A model generated the notes under the pieces. The model worked only from the letters and a program-made list of their open reading frames with translations. It made no database searches and was not told the DNA's origin. A DNA stretch of 19,345 nt from Pseudomonadota bacterium. GTDB lineage: Bacteria; Pseudomonadota; Gammaproteobacteria; Burkholderiales; Burkholderiaceae_B. Position 1 is the first letter of the stretch; each line of letters opens with the position of its first letter. Position numbers and translations under genes: made by a program. Below are positions 8,939 to 17,173 of the stretch, one piece after another. The stretch lies in NCBI GenBank assembly GCA_021793095.1, contig JAJYTK010000002.1, positions 1-19,345 on the forward strand. The letters run 5' to 3'.

Positions 8939-10161
8939 TGCTGCAACTCCTCGCGTGCCATCAACCTCGTCTCTAATACCTGCTGCGCCTGCTCAATGGC
9001 TTGCAAACGATCTAAATGGTCTTGGGACTGATCAAAGTATTTTTTGAAATCGTGATACAAGCGCTCTCTGCCCGCCGCTTCTCCAAACATGCGCCTAAGA
9101 TCGGCTCGATATTTTACAGATACCCCCATCACTACCACCATCACAGTATCCAGCCCCTTGGCGCCCGTTTGTTGCTGCTTGGGCAATGCCACCACCCCAT
9201 GACGGGTCAATACCCCACGAATGTGGATGCAGACACGCGAATAGGCGTTTTGGATTTTAGAGCGCTCTATTTTCCCTGCAGTGACCTTATACACATCATC
9301 AATAGAGCCGGGATCCAGTGCCTCATCTACCTCTGGCTCTTGCATGATGTCATGCAAATCAACCGCAGCCTGTGCCAATACTTGCTGCAACTCTTCGGCA
9401 AAGGCGTGCTCTGCATGCGCAACACGATCTTTTAATGTCTGCACAGTGTTTTCTTGGGCACTGATCAATTCATCGAGCTCAGCAGTCAGAAAGTTGAATA
9501 AATATTCTTTTTCAGCCTGCCGCTTAGCGGGTACCTGCGCGATGGCCTTAGATAAACGCTCTTGAAGCTCGGGCACCCCACTTTTTTCAATAAACAAGGG
9601 CTGCTCACGCTCTACCCCACGTTGATAACGCATCGCCGAAACTTCAATAGGCTGTACCTCTGGGGCTTGTGCCTGGATATTATTGATTATCCCTGTCAAC
9701 GTCTCATCACTGGCCACCTGATCGGATTGGCTGAGCACAAAAATAACAGCCCGCTGACTGTCTTTTTCGTCCTGTAGCAGACGCAACAACAAATTTTGTT
9801 CGGCAGCATCAAGCTCACCCTCGCGAGCAGCATGCACAAACAAGCGTACATCCCCTTCTAACCAAGCCGCTTGATGCGCATGGGCATCATCCTCGGATTG
9901 GATGTCTGCATCTAATCCCGGCGCATCTAACCAACACACCCCATCCGCCACGGCGCGCTCCAATGAACGGGTTTGGCGTTTGTCTGCCACGGCGAAATGT
10001 GACTCGCCTACCAATGCATTTAAAAGGCTGCTCTTGCCGTGATTGTATTTCCCAACAACGGTAATGGTTGGCAGCCGCTCCTGATCCATGAGCAACTGCA
10101 TGCGCTGTATTTTCTCTTGATGCTCTGGCATGACCGCCAGTAAATTGTCCACATTTAGCAT
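8917..10161 (-). CDS. Dynamin-like GTPase, first of a tandem pair
   Basis: From ATG at 10161 this is a 414-residue GTPase. It has G1 GKYNHGKS (37-44), G3 DAPG (79-82), a G4-like SQSD (144-147) without the usual lysine, and a possible G5 Ser-Ala (175-176). The C-terminal half is predominantly helical and includes a short hydrophobic stretch, VMVVVMGVSV (340-349), that could be a membrane-touching paddle. Residues are numbered from the chosen start. An alternative ATG at 10200 would overlap benE by 26 bp, but it has no ribosome-binding site, whereas GGAG lies seven bases before 10161. The gene follows benE by 13 bp and overlaps the next GTPase gene by 22 bp. The tandem layout resembles the Campylobacter DLP1/DLP2 pair and LeoA/LeoBC-type systems. 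The exact family is not resolved. Confidence 0.82.
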   Translation of the reverse strand: MLNVDNLLAVMPEHQEKIQRMQLLMDQERLPTITVVGKYNHGKSSLLNALVGESHFAVADKRQTRSLERAVADGVCWLDAPGLDADIQSEDDAHAHQAAWLEGDVRLFVHAAREGELDAAEQNLLLRLLQDEKDSQRAVIFVLSQSDQVASDETLTGIINNIQAQAPEVQPIEVSAMRYQRGVEREQPLFIEKSGVPELQERLSKAIAQVPAKRQAEKEYLFNFLTAELDELISAQENTVQTLKDRVAHAEHAFAEELQQVLAQAAVDLHDIMQEPEVDEALDPGSIDDVYKVTAGKIERSKIQNAYSRVCIHIRGVLTRHGVVALPKQQQTGAKGLDTVMVVVMGVSVKYRADLRRMFGEAAGRERLYHDFKKYFDQSQDHLDRLQAIEQAQQVLETRLMAREELQQWHKLAA

Positions 10162-10174
10162 GAACTGACTCCAT

Positions 10175-11383
10175 TTATCTTTTAACCAGTACGCGGCCAT
10201 AGTGCTTGCACCAACGTCCCAACGAGCCGCTCAAAATGGCATGGGCAATCAAGCCCAGTGCGATGCCCCAAAAGGCCGCGCCAAAACCACCAATACTCAT
10301 GCCCGATGCGGTGGCCAAAAAAGTGATTAGCGATGGCTCTAAATAATCAGTATCCTCAACAAAAAGACGGATATTGGTAAGGATGGCCCCCAACAAAGCG
10401 AGCCCCGCCAAAGTGGCAATCAGCGCTGCGGGTAAGGCCGTAAACAACAACACAATAGAGCCTGCCAGCGTCCCCCCGATCAAGTAAAAGACCCCGTTGG
10501 CAATGCCAGCCACATAACGCTTGTCTTTGTCTTTATGCGACTCTTCACCTGTACACAAGGCCGCAGTGATGGCAGCCAAAACAATAGAAATACCCCCAAA
10601 AAAAGCCACCAAAGCAGACGCGATGCCGGTCACTGATACGATAGGACGCGAATGCTCGCGGTACCCTGCCAAACGCATCACCACCATGCCGGGCAAATAC
10701 TGGCCCGATAGACTGACAATTAATAAAGGGAGAGTGAAACTAACAAAGGCCCCAAAGCTAAATTCAGGCACAATAAAAATCGGACGGGCAAAAGACAGCT
10801 CGAGCGCACTAAACTGGGTTAAGCCCATGAGGTGCGCCAACACAAACCCCACCACCGCAACCACAATAATGGTAAATGTGGGCGCTATCCGGCGGCACAC
10901 CAAATACACTGCCAGCATCGCGAACACCAGCCCTGGTAGCTCCGAGCTGACATGAAATGCCTGAATACCAAACTGAAATAAAATCCCGGCCATCATGGCG
11001 CCAGCAATCCCACTGGGGATCAAACGCACAATACGCTCAAAATAGCCGCTCAGCCCAATCGCAATGGTGGCCAATGCGGCTAATAAATAAGCCCCGACCA
11101 CCTCGGCCATTGAGATCTCAGGAAAAAGGTTGATTAACAAGGCGGTCCCTGGGGCAGACCAGGCAGTAATAATAGGTTCGCGCAGCCATACACTCAAAAT
11201 AATGCCGCTCAGCCCACTGCCAACAGAAATAGCCCAAATCCAAGAGCTCAGCATATCGGCTGACATCCCACCGGCTTGAGCGGCTTGGATAAAAATAACT
11301 AAGGGCCCGCTATAAGAAACTAAAACGGCAATAAAACCCGTCATCCAGGCTGTCATTGACCAATCTTTAAATAGTCCTCTCAT
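10175..11383 (-). CDS. benE: Benzoate/H+ symporter, BenE family
   Basis: This is a 402-residue, highly hydrophobic inner-membrane protein with about 12 membrane segments, matching BenE-family benzoate transporters (usually about 390-400 residues). Recognisable pieces are the N-terminal SYSGPLVIFIQAAQAGG, the REPIITAWSAPGTALL segment, and the late ITAALCTGEESHKDKDKRY loop typical of the family. The start ATG has AGGAGG seven bases upstream. It lies 54 bp downstream of catC at the end of the benzoate genes and 13 bp before the first dynamin-like gene, with no terminator visible on either side. It probably imports benzoate with protons alongside the MFS carrier at 13968-15305. Confidence 0.93.
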   Translation of the reverse strand: MRGLFKDWSMTAWMTGFIAVLVSYSGPLVIFIQAAQAGGMSADMLSSWIWAISVGSGLSGIILSVWLREPIITAWSAPGTALLINLFPEISMAEVVGAYLLAALATIAIGLSGYFERIVRLIPSGIAGAMMAGILFQFGIQAFHVSSELPGLVFAMLAVYLVCRRIAPTFTIIVVAVVGFVLAHLMGLTQFSALELSFARPIFIVPEFSFGAFVSFTLPLLIVSLSGQYLPGMVVMRLAGYREHSRPIVSVTGIASALVAFFGGISIVLAAITAALCTGEESHKDKDKRYVAGIANGVFYLIGGTLAGSIVLLFTALPAALIATLAGLALLGAILTNIRLFVEDTDYLEPSLITFLATASGMSIGGFGAAFWGIALGLIAHAILSGSLGRWCKHYGRVLVKR

Positions 11384-11437
11384 AGCGGCCCCTCCTATTC
11401 ATCCAGCAATTTTTTTATTCAATCGAACGACGGCTTA

Positions 11438-11713
11438 TTACACCGCGGATGGGTGTGTTGCCAAAGGAGTGACGGTGATATCCATATAAGGGAACAAAGG
11501 CAACTGTCTGAGCAATTCATGGAGCTCTTCATTGTCTTTAACATCAAAAACACTGTAGTTCGCATATTCGCCAACCACGCGCCAAATATGTGCCCATTTG
11601 CCCGAACGCTGTAGCTCTTGAGAGTATTGCTTTTCTTCTTCAATCAATTTTGCAGCTTGCTCTTGGGGTAAGTCGTGGGGAATATTAACCACCATATGAA
11701 CCAAATAAAGCAT
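11438..11713 (-). CDS. catC: Muconolactone delta-isomerase
   Basis: CatC converts (+)-muconolactone to 3-oxoadipate enol-lactone in the catechol branch of the 3-oxoadipate pathway. The protein has 91 residues, near the usual 92-96, and carries family signatures including GKWAHIWRVVGEYANYSVFD and LPLFPYMDITVTPLATHPS at the C-terminus. The ATG is preceded by AGAGG with seven-base spacing, and two stop codons follow in tandem. It lies 40 bp after pcaD, the enzyme for the next step. CatB, the enzyme for the previous step, is commonly adjacent to catC but is absent here. Confidence 0.95.
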   Translation of the reverse strand: MLYLVHMVVNIPHDLPQEQAAKLIEEEKQYSQELQRSGKWAHIWRVVGEYANYSVFDVKDNEELHELLRQLPLFPYMDITVTPLATHPSAV

Positions 11714-11753
11714 GATTAAACCTCTTGATTAATTAAAAGTAAGGAATTAAGGA

Positions 11754-12557
11754 TTATTGCTGGCCTAAAAATTCCAGCACAGTTTGTGTAAATTCCTGCG
11801 CAGCCTCTATATTGGAAATATGAGAGGCGGGCAATATTGCCAGCTCACTGCCAGAGATTTTGGCCTGCATCTCTTTAGCCTCATCCACCGTCGTGACGGG
11901 ATCGGCATCACCAGTCAAAACCAGCGTCGGTACGGTAATGGCGGCAATTTCATCGCGCAAATCTGACTGACCTAAGGCATCACAACAAGCGGCATACCCC
12001 GTCGCATCCAACCCAGCCAAGATTTCCTGCATCTCGGTCACGACCTCAGGTTGACGCGCAATAAAGTCCTCAGTAAACCAACGCTCAGGAGCCGTTTCCG
12101 CCAATTGCCTCATGGCGGCTGAGCCGCCTGCACGCAGGGCTTCAGCACGTTCAGACCAGGCTGCTGCGGTGCCAATCTTGGCGGCACTATTGCACACGGC
12201 AATCGCCGTGATACGTGCAGCCGCATAACGCCCCAGCCACAAGGCGGTATGACCGCCCATGGAGACACCGCAAAACGCAGCCTGACGAATGTCCAAAGCA
12301 TCCATAATGGCCAGCACATCATTACCGAGCCCTGCAAAATCATAAGGGCCTTCTGTCATTGGACTGCCCCCGTGGCCCCGTGTGTCATAACAAATCACAC
12401 GATAATGCGCCGCAAAATCTGCCACTTGGGGAGACCACATTTCGAGCACGGTGCCGAGCGAATTGCTCAGAATTAATGCAGGTGCAGCAGGGTCACCTGC
12501 TTGGCCGACCCTGAATGAACCCCGCGAAGTTTCTAACTGCTGTATTTTGATGCTCAT
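11754..12557 (-). CDS. pcaD: 3-oxoadipate enol-lactonase
   Basis: This alpha/beta-hydrolase opens 3-oxoadipate enol-lactone to 3-oxoadipate. It has 267 residues. The nucleophile elbow is GVSMGG with Ser99, the acid is in TGDADPVT (Asp219 likely) and the base is His246 in ASHISN. The N-terminal LSNSLGT and YDTRGHGGS segments are typical of PcaD/CatD. It follows pcaJ by 15 bp and precedes catC, so it serves the catechol branch and could equally be named catD. The ribosome-binding site is weak (GAAG), which suggests coupling with pcaJ. Confidence 0.94.
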   Translation of the reverse strand: MSIKIQQLETSRGSFRVGQAGDPAAPALILSNSLGTVLEMWSPQVADFAAHYRVICYDTRGHGGSPMTEGPYDFAGLGNDVLAIMDALDIRQAAFCGVSMGGHTALWLGRYAAARITAIAVCNSAAKIGTAAAWSERAEALRAGGSAAMRQLAETAPERWFTEDFIARQPEVVTEMQEILAGLDATGYAACCDALGQSDLRDEIAAITVPTLVLTGDADPVTTVDEAKEMQAKISGSELAILPASHISNIEAAQEFTQTVLEFLGQQ

Positions 12558-12572
12558 ATACTTCTACTCACT

Positions 12573-13220
12573 TTATGTGGCCAATGCCATGCCCACTAAT
12601 TGCTCTAATTCCTGATGGCTCAACCCATCAACACGATCCACGACGCGTAAACCCGAATCATCACACACAAAGGTCGCCAAGTCGGTATAAATACGTTTGA
12701 CACATTCCAGTGCCGTAATGGGATAGGTGCACTCGGGCACAATTTTGCATTGGCCGTCACGGGTCAACAATGTCGTCATCACCCAAGTCTCTTTGGCGCC
12801 TAGGGCTAAATCCATCGCCCCGCCCACTGCAGGGATGGCCCCCTTTTCACCCGTACTCCAATTCGCTAAATCACCTTTTGCTGATACCTGAAATGCGCCT
12901 AGCACACATACATCCAGATGGCCGCCGCGCATCATGGCAAAGCTATCAGCATGGTGAAAAAAACTGCCCCCAGGCAATAAAGTCACAGGCTGTTTACCCG
13001 CATTAATGAGGTCATAATCCTCTTTGCCCGACTCGGGGGCTGGACCCATGCCCAAAATACCGTTTTCACTATGCAGGACTATTTCCACTCCCTCGGGTAA
13101 ATAGTTGGAAACTAAAGTCGGCATCCCAATGCCCAAATTGACATAGGCGCCATTGGGCATGTCCTGGGCAACCCGCTGAGCAATTTGCTCTCTACTGCGC
13201 CGTTGATAGGTATCACTCAT
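12573..13220 (-). CDS. pcaJ: 3-oxoadipate CoA-transferase subunit B
   Basis: With PcaI this forms succinyl-CoA:3-oxoadipate CoA-transferase, producing 3-oxoadipyl-CoA. The protein has 215 residues from ATG at 13220. Family I CoA-transferase beta signatures are NLGIGMPTLV (28-37) and the SENG motif with catalytic Glu52 (51-54). The frame extends to 13322, but GGAG six bases before 13220 and the standard beta-subunit N-terminus support the shorter start. It lies 46 bp after pcaI. The pair could also be called catIJ, since the cluster is catechol-specific; a role as a different CoA-transferase is unlikely given the neighbours. Confidence 0.94.
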   Translation of the reverse strand: MSDTYQRRSREQIAQRVAQDMPNGAYVNLGIGMPTLVSNYLPEGVEIVLHSENGILGMGPAPESGKEDYDLINAGKQPVTLLPGGSFFHHADSFAMMRGGHLDVCVLGAFQVSAKGDLANWSTGEKGAIPAVGGAMDLALGAKETWVMTTLLTRDGQCKIVPECTYPITALECVKRIYTDLATFVCDDSGLRVVDRVDGLSHQELEQLVGMALAT

Positions 13221-13266
13221 AATTTGCTCCGCTAATCGATGACTGTGGTAGGGATAGATACATGGA

Positions 13267-13956
13267 TTAAAAACCACCCGCAACGGTTTTGCGTCGCGGC
13301 ACCTTAACGACACGATCCACAAAAATGCCTGGAGTCACCACGCATTCAGGGGCCATTTCGCCAAGCGCTTTAAACTCATAAACCGTCGCCACAGTCCGTT
13401 GCGCAGCCATTGCCATTACCGGGCCAAAATTACGTGCCGCCATTCGGTAGGTCAAATTGCCCCAACGATCACCGGCCTCGGCCTTAATCAGGGCCACATC
13501 CCCATAAATAGGCGTTTCATATACATGCCAGCGGCCATTGATCAGCCGAGTTTCTTTGCCTTCAGCGAGCTCGGTGCCATACCCTGTAGGAGTGAAAAAA
13601 CCACCGATCCCCGCACCTGCCGCACGCAACCGTTCAGCCAGATTACCTTGGGGCACGAGCTCGAGCTCTATCTGACCGCTACGATAGAGCTCGTCAAAAA
13701 CATAAGAATCCGCCTGACGCGGAAAACTACAAATAATTTTACGTACCCGACCCGTCTTTAATAACGCTGCCAAACCATGATCAGCATTACCAGCATTGTT
13801 ATTGACGATGGTCAGATCTTTGGCCCCCTGTTCGATAAGGCCGTCAATGAGCTCCTCAGGAATCCCAGCTGTGCCGAAGCCACCAATCAATATGGTGGCT
13901 CCGTCCTGGATTCCTGCCAAAGCTTCTTGTACAGTCTGCACTGTTTTATCAATCAC
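13267..13956 (-). CDS. pcaI: 3-oxoadipate CoA-transferase subunit A
   Basis: This is the alpha subunit partner of PcaJ. The protein has 229 residues with the CoA-transferase alpha signature GGFGTAGIPEELI (25-37), GNLAERLRAAGAGI in the middle, and a C-terminal VTPGIFVDRVV. The start codon is GTG, with AGGA nine bases upstream overlapping the stop region of the MFS gene; the gap to that gene is 11 bp, so co-transcription is likely. No in-frame ATG gives a full family N-terminus. Confidence 0.94.
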   Translation of the reverse strand: MIDKTVQTVQEALAGIQDGATILIGGFGTAGIPEELIDGLIEQGAKDLTIVNNNAGNADHGLAALLKTGRVRKIICSFPRQADSYVFDELYRSGQIELELVPQGNLAERLRAAGAGIGGFFTPTGYGTELAEGKETRLINGRWHVYETPIYGDVALIKAEAGDRWGNLTYRMAARNFGPVMAMAAQRTVATVYEFKALGEMAPECVVTPGIFVDRVVKVPRRKTVAGGF

Positions 13957-13967
13957 GCTTTAGAATC

Positions 13968-15305
13968 CTATGATGAAATTGCAACAACGGAACGCTTAAC
14001 GGCCGCTTGGTGCCGCAGCGTCAAGATAAGGATGCCAATGGCCCCCGCAGAGATGATCCCGGGAATGGCAAAGGCATAAAAGTTCATCTTTAATGGCAAG
14101 GCCATAGCCATCAAGGTGCCGCCCAAAAACGGTCCGGCGATGGCACCAAAACGACCAATCCCTGATGCCCAGCCCAAGCCCGATGAACGCATGGCCAATG
14201 GATAGTACTGAGCCGCATTGGCATACAATAAAATCTGTGTTCCGATGGTGGTGGCTCCTGCCACAATGATCAACCCATACAGAATGACCATGGGGCTCTT
14301 AAACCCGAGCAACCCGATAGATACCGCCGAGAGGGTAAAGAACCAGACCATCACGCGAGGCAAGCCCCAACGATCGCCCAACCAGCCCCCAATAATGGCG
14401 CCAAAAATACCGCCAAAATTCAGTGCCAACAAGAAAGACAAACTGGATCCAAGGCTATAGCCGGCATTTGCCATGAGTTTGGGCAACCAAGAGCCCAATG
14501 CATACACCATTAACAAGCAGCAGAAAAACGCCAGCCAAATCATCAACGTGCCCACCAAACGCCCGTCTCTAAATAAATCCAATACGGGAACCGCACTGAC
14601 CTTGGCCTCTTCTTGATACAGCGTTACCCCCTGCAGATTTTCTGCGGGATTGGCTTTTGTCAACATTTCACGTGCACGTTCTTCATGGCCCTGCTTCAGC
14701 AAAAAGCCTACGGATTCAGGCAGCTTCCACAACAACAAGGGCAACAGCAGCAAGGGCACGGCGGCAGCAAAGAACATGGACTGCCAACCAAAACGCGGCA
14801 ACATATAGATCCCTAAGCCTGCCGACACCAGCCCGCCCAAGGAATAGCCACTAAACATGAGTGCCACCAAAGTTCCACGTGAACGGCGCGGCGCGTATTC
14901 ATTCATCAAGGCCACGGCATTGGGCATCAATCCACCACAGCCCAATCCGGCCAAAAACCGATACACCCCAAACTCAGTGACTGAGCTCGCAAAGCCATTT
15001 AAAAATGTGGCAATACTAAAAATCACAAAACAAATGACCACCCCGCTCTTGCGACCGATGCGGTCAGCGACTGGGCCAAATATCAGAGCCCCAAACATCA
15101 TGCCAAACAGAGCGTAACTACCCAACGCTCCTGCTTGCACCGGTGAGAGCCCCCACTCGTCCATCAACACGGGCAGCACCACACCATAAATAAACAAGTC
15201 ATAGCCATCGAAAATCAACAGCAATGCACAAAGCCAAATAATGGACCAATGGAATTTATTGATAGTCGACGAATCAATAACATCGTTAATATTCAGTCTT
15301 TTCAC
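13968..15305 (-). CDS. MFS aromatic acid:H+ symporter (AAHS family, BenK/PcaK-like)
   Basis: This is a 445-residue inner-membrane carrier with the 12-segment major facilitator layout. TM1 carries DGYD (33-36), the AAHS hallmark whose aspartates are required in PcaK. The loop between TM2 and TM3 reads GPVADRIGRK (77-86), the MFS signature, and VPVLDLFRDGR in the central loop is also AAHS-like. Its place between benD and pcaI makes benzoate the likely substrate, though muconate or other aromatic acids cannot be excluded. The start codon is GTG, selected by a strong GGAGGAG seven bases upstream. It lies 51 bp after benD. Confidence 0.92.
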   Translation of the reverse strand: MKRLNINDVIDSSTINKFHWSIIWLCALLLIFDGYDLFIYGVVLPVLMDEWGLSPVQAGALGSYALFGMMFGALIFGPVADRIGRKSGVVICFVIFSIATFLNGFASSVTEFGVYRFLAGLGCGGLMPNAVALMNEYAPRRSRGTLVALMFSGYSLGGLVSAGLGIYMLPRFGWQSMFFAAAVPLLLLPLLLWKLPESVGFLLKQGHEERAREMLTKANPAENLQGVTLYQEEAKVSAVPVLDLFRDGRLVGTLMIWLAFFCCLLMVYALGSWLPKLMANAGYSLGSSLSFLLALNFGGIFGAIIGGWLGDRWGLPRVMVWFFTLSAVSIGLLGFKSPMVILYGLIIVAGATTIGTQILLYANAAQYYPLAMRSSGLGWASGIGRFGAIAGPFLGGTLMAMALPLKMNFYAFAIPGIISAGAIGILILTLRHQAAVKRSVVAISS

Positions 15306-15312
15306 AATATGT

Positions 15313-15319
15313 CTCCTCC
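15313..15319 (-). promoter_or_regulatory. Strong Shine-Dalgarno for the GTG-start MFS gene
   Basis: The minus strand reads GGAGGAG seven bases before GTG at 15305-15303, which decides the non-ATG start. Confidence 0.8.
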
Positions 15320-15356
15320 AAACCTCGGGAAAGATAATGATGGGGGCAATGGGGCA

Positions 15357-16139
15357 TTAGCCCTGATCCCCACCTCCTACTGGCAATACCGAGCCAGTGA
15401 TGTAGGCAGCCTCATCAGAGGCCAAAAACAAAATCGCACCGGCTTGTTCCTGCAAAGTGCCATAGCGCTTCATGAGTGTGCTATCGATGGTTTGATCAAC
15501 TATCTGCTGATACCATTGCTTTTCTTGCTCATCGATTTCACCTTCATTACGCGGTATCCTGCGTGCCGGCGCTTCTGTCCCCCCGGGGGCCACGGCATTC
15601 ACTCGAATCCCGCGCTCCGCAGTTTCAAAAGCCAAGCAAGCAGTCAATGCATTCACACCGCCTTTGGCCGCCCCATAAGGCACCCGATTCACACTGCGTG
15701 TGGCAATAGAGGAAACATTGACGATCGCCCCACTTTGCTGCTCGAGCATATAGGGCAAAACGGCGCGACAGCACCATAAAGTAGGGAACAAAGAGCGCTG
15801 GACTTCTTTTTCTATCTGCGCAGCTTCGTAGTGCTCAAAAGGACGTGTCCAGATAGTGCCGCCCACGTTATTAATCAGCACATCAATGCGCCCAAACACC
15901 TCATGCGCGGTACTGGCCGCATACTGAGCCCCCTCAAACTGCTCTAAGTCAGCAGTGAGCGTGTGAATGCGCTCTTCTTGACATTGCTCTTTGAGCTCGT
16001 GGACCAATTCAGAACGATCAACCGCCACCACATAGGCCCCTTCGGCATGCATGTTGATGGCCACCTCACGCCCAATACCTTGGGCCGCGCCCGTGATGAG
16101 CGCGACCTTGTCCACAAAACGCTTGTTTCTATCTAGCAT
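15357..16139 (-). CDS. benD: Benzoate diol dehydrogenase (1,6-dihydroxycyclohexa-2,4-diene-1-carboxylate dehydrogenase)
   Basis: BenD oxidises and decarboxylates the cis-diol made by BenABC to catechol, giving NADH and CO2. It is a 260-residue classical short-chain dehydrogenase with the cofactor motif TGAAQGIG (16-23), NNVGG (90-94), a catalytic serine in NVSS (143-144), and YGAAK with Tyr155 and Lys159. It ends GSVLPVGGGDQG, typical of the family. The ATG has AAGG six bases upstream. The gap from benC is 9 bp and the order benA-B-C-D is canonical. Confidence 0.95.
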   Translation of the reverse strand: MLDRNKRFVDKVALITGAAQGIGREVAINMHAEGAYVVAVDRSELVHELKEQCQEERIHTLTADLEQFEGAQYAASTAHEVFGRIDVLINNVGGTIWTRPFEHYEAAQIEKEVQRSLFPTLWCCRAVLPYMLEQQSGAIVNVSSIATRSVNRVPYGAAKGGVNALTACLAFETAERGIRVNAVAPGGTEAPARRIPRNEGEIDEQEKQWYQQIVDQTIDSTLMKRYGTLQEQAGAILFLASDEAAYITGSVLPVGGGDQG

Positions 16140-16148
16140 GTGACACCT

Positions 16149-17156
16149 TTACTGACTCGGGATGAACCGCTCGTAGTAGAAACTCGCTGCTTCTAGACTG
16201 CGCTCTTTCATGAACCCGTCCACAGCCTCAACCATAGGCACCGGGCCGCACAGATAGACATCCACATTGCCGCCATGGAACATTTCATCCGTCATATGAT
16301 CCATGACGTAACCCTTGTGGGGATGGTTGGAATCAGCATCCAACACGCTAGCGATATAGCTAAAGTTGGGTATTTTTTCTACATACTGATCCAACTGCTC
16401 TAACCCGACCAGGTCCTGATCACGAGTCACCCCGTAGATCAATTGAATAGGGATATCGCGCGGCTCTTGCGCCAACACCTCGAGCATGGATAAAAAGGGA
16501 GCCAAGCCCGTCCCCCCTGCTAAAAACAACAAGGGGCGCACAGGCTCGCGCAGGTAAAAACTGCCCAGAGGACCCGTAAAACTGACCTCCTCACCTGCTT
16601 GCATCCGAGACAGCCACGAACTCATTAAGCCACTAGGGATTTGTTTGATGAGAAAATTAATCTCACTTTTCCCAGGTGCGGAGCTAAACGAATACGAACG
16701 ATGTTGATCACTCTCAGGCAGGCTGATATTGACGTATTGACCTGGCAAAAATGCGGGTGGTGTCCCGTTCACATCGAGCGTCAGCTCATACACGGCGTCA
16801 TTGTGACACTTGATGTCTAGGACCTTACCAGCAAAGTCTTCAGACGCGATTTTGCACATGGTCGAAGCCACCGGCACACTGATGACACAGTCAGACTGCG
16901 GCATCATCTGGCAGGTCAGCACTAACCCACTCTCAGCTTCTGCCTCTGTGAGTGCGTCCTCGATGTAGTCATCTTCCAGCTCGTATTCACCGCTTTCAGC
17001 GCGACACTTACAAGTCCCGCACACACCATCAGAACAATCCATGGGGAGATTGATTTGGGCCTTGTAGGCTGCATCCAGCACGGTCTCAAACGGCGCACAC
17101 TCAATAAAGCGCGTTACCCCGTCCTCAAAATTCAAAGCGATTGTGTAGCTGCTCAT
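16149..17156 (-). CDS. benC: Benzoate 1,2-dioxygenase electron transfer component
   Basis: BenC is the NADH reductase that feeds electrons to BenAB. It has 335 residues from ATG at 17156. The N-terminal plant-type [2Fe-2S] ferredoxin has cysteines C41, C46, C49 and C82 (CSDGVCGTC). The FAD domain has RSYSFSS (153-159) and the NAD domain has GGTGLAP (214-220) and CGP (303-305). A GTG two codons upstream (17162) is in frame, but GGGAG lies five bases before the ATG and abuts the GTG, and BenC proteins start near M-S-x-x-IALNFEDGVTRF, so the ATG is chosen. It lies 17 bp after benB. Confidence 0.96.
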   Translation of the reverse strand: MSSYTIALNFEDGVTRFIECAPFETVLDAAYKAQINLPMDCSDGVCGTCKCRAESGEYELEDDYIEDALTEAEAESGLVLTCQMMPQSDCVISVPVASTMCKIASEDFAGKVLDIKCHNDAVYELTLDVNGTPPAFLPGQYVNISLPESDQHRSYSFSSAPGKSEINFLIKQIPSGLMSSWLSRMQAGEEVSFTGPLGSFYLREPVRPLLFLAGGTGLAPFLSMLEVLAQEPRDIPIQLIYGVTRDQDLVGLEQLDQYVEKIPNFSYIASVLDADSNHPHKGYVMDHMTDEMFHGGNVDVYLCGPVPMVEAVDGFMKERSLEAASFYYERFIPSQ

Positions 17157-17173
17157 CTGCACTCCCTACTGCT

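Noticed and set aside
7364..10161. A mobile island carrying the dynamin pair
   Set aside because: No integrase, transposase, tRNA, flanking direct repeat or clear composition shift is visible around the pair, so mobility is not supported.
10162..10200. A longer first dynamin gene starting at 10200 inside benE
   Set aside because: There is no Shine-Dalgarno before 10200, whereas GGAG is seven bases before the ATG at 10161. It cannot be fully excluded.
11384..11437. A terminator between catC and benE
   Set aside because: There is a short A/T run but no preceding stable stem, so benE is probably co-transcribed with catC.
13221..13322. A longer pcaJ overlapping pcaI
   Set aside because: The 34-residue extension is not CoA-transferase-like, and the ATG at 13220 has GGAG six bases upstream.
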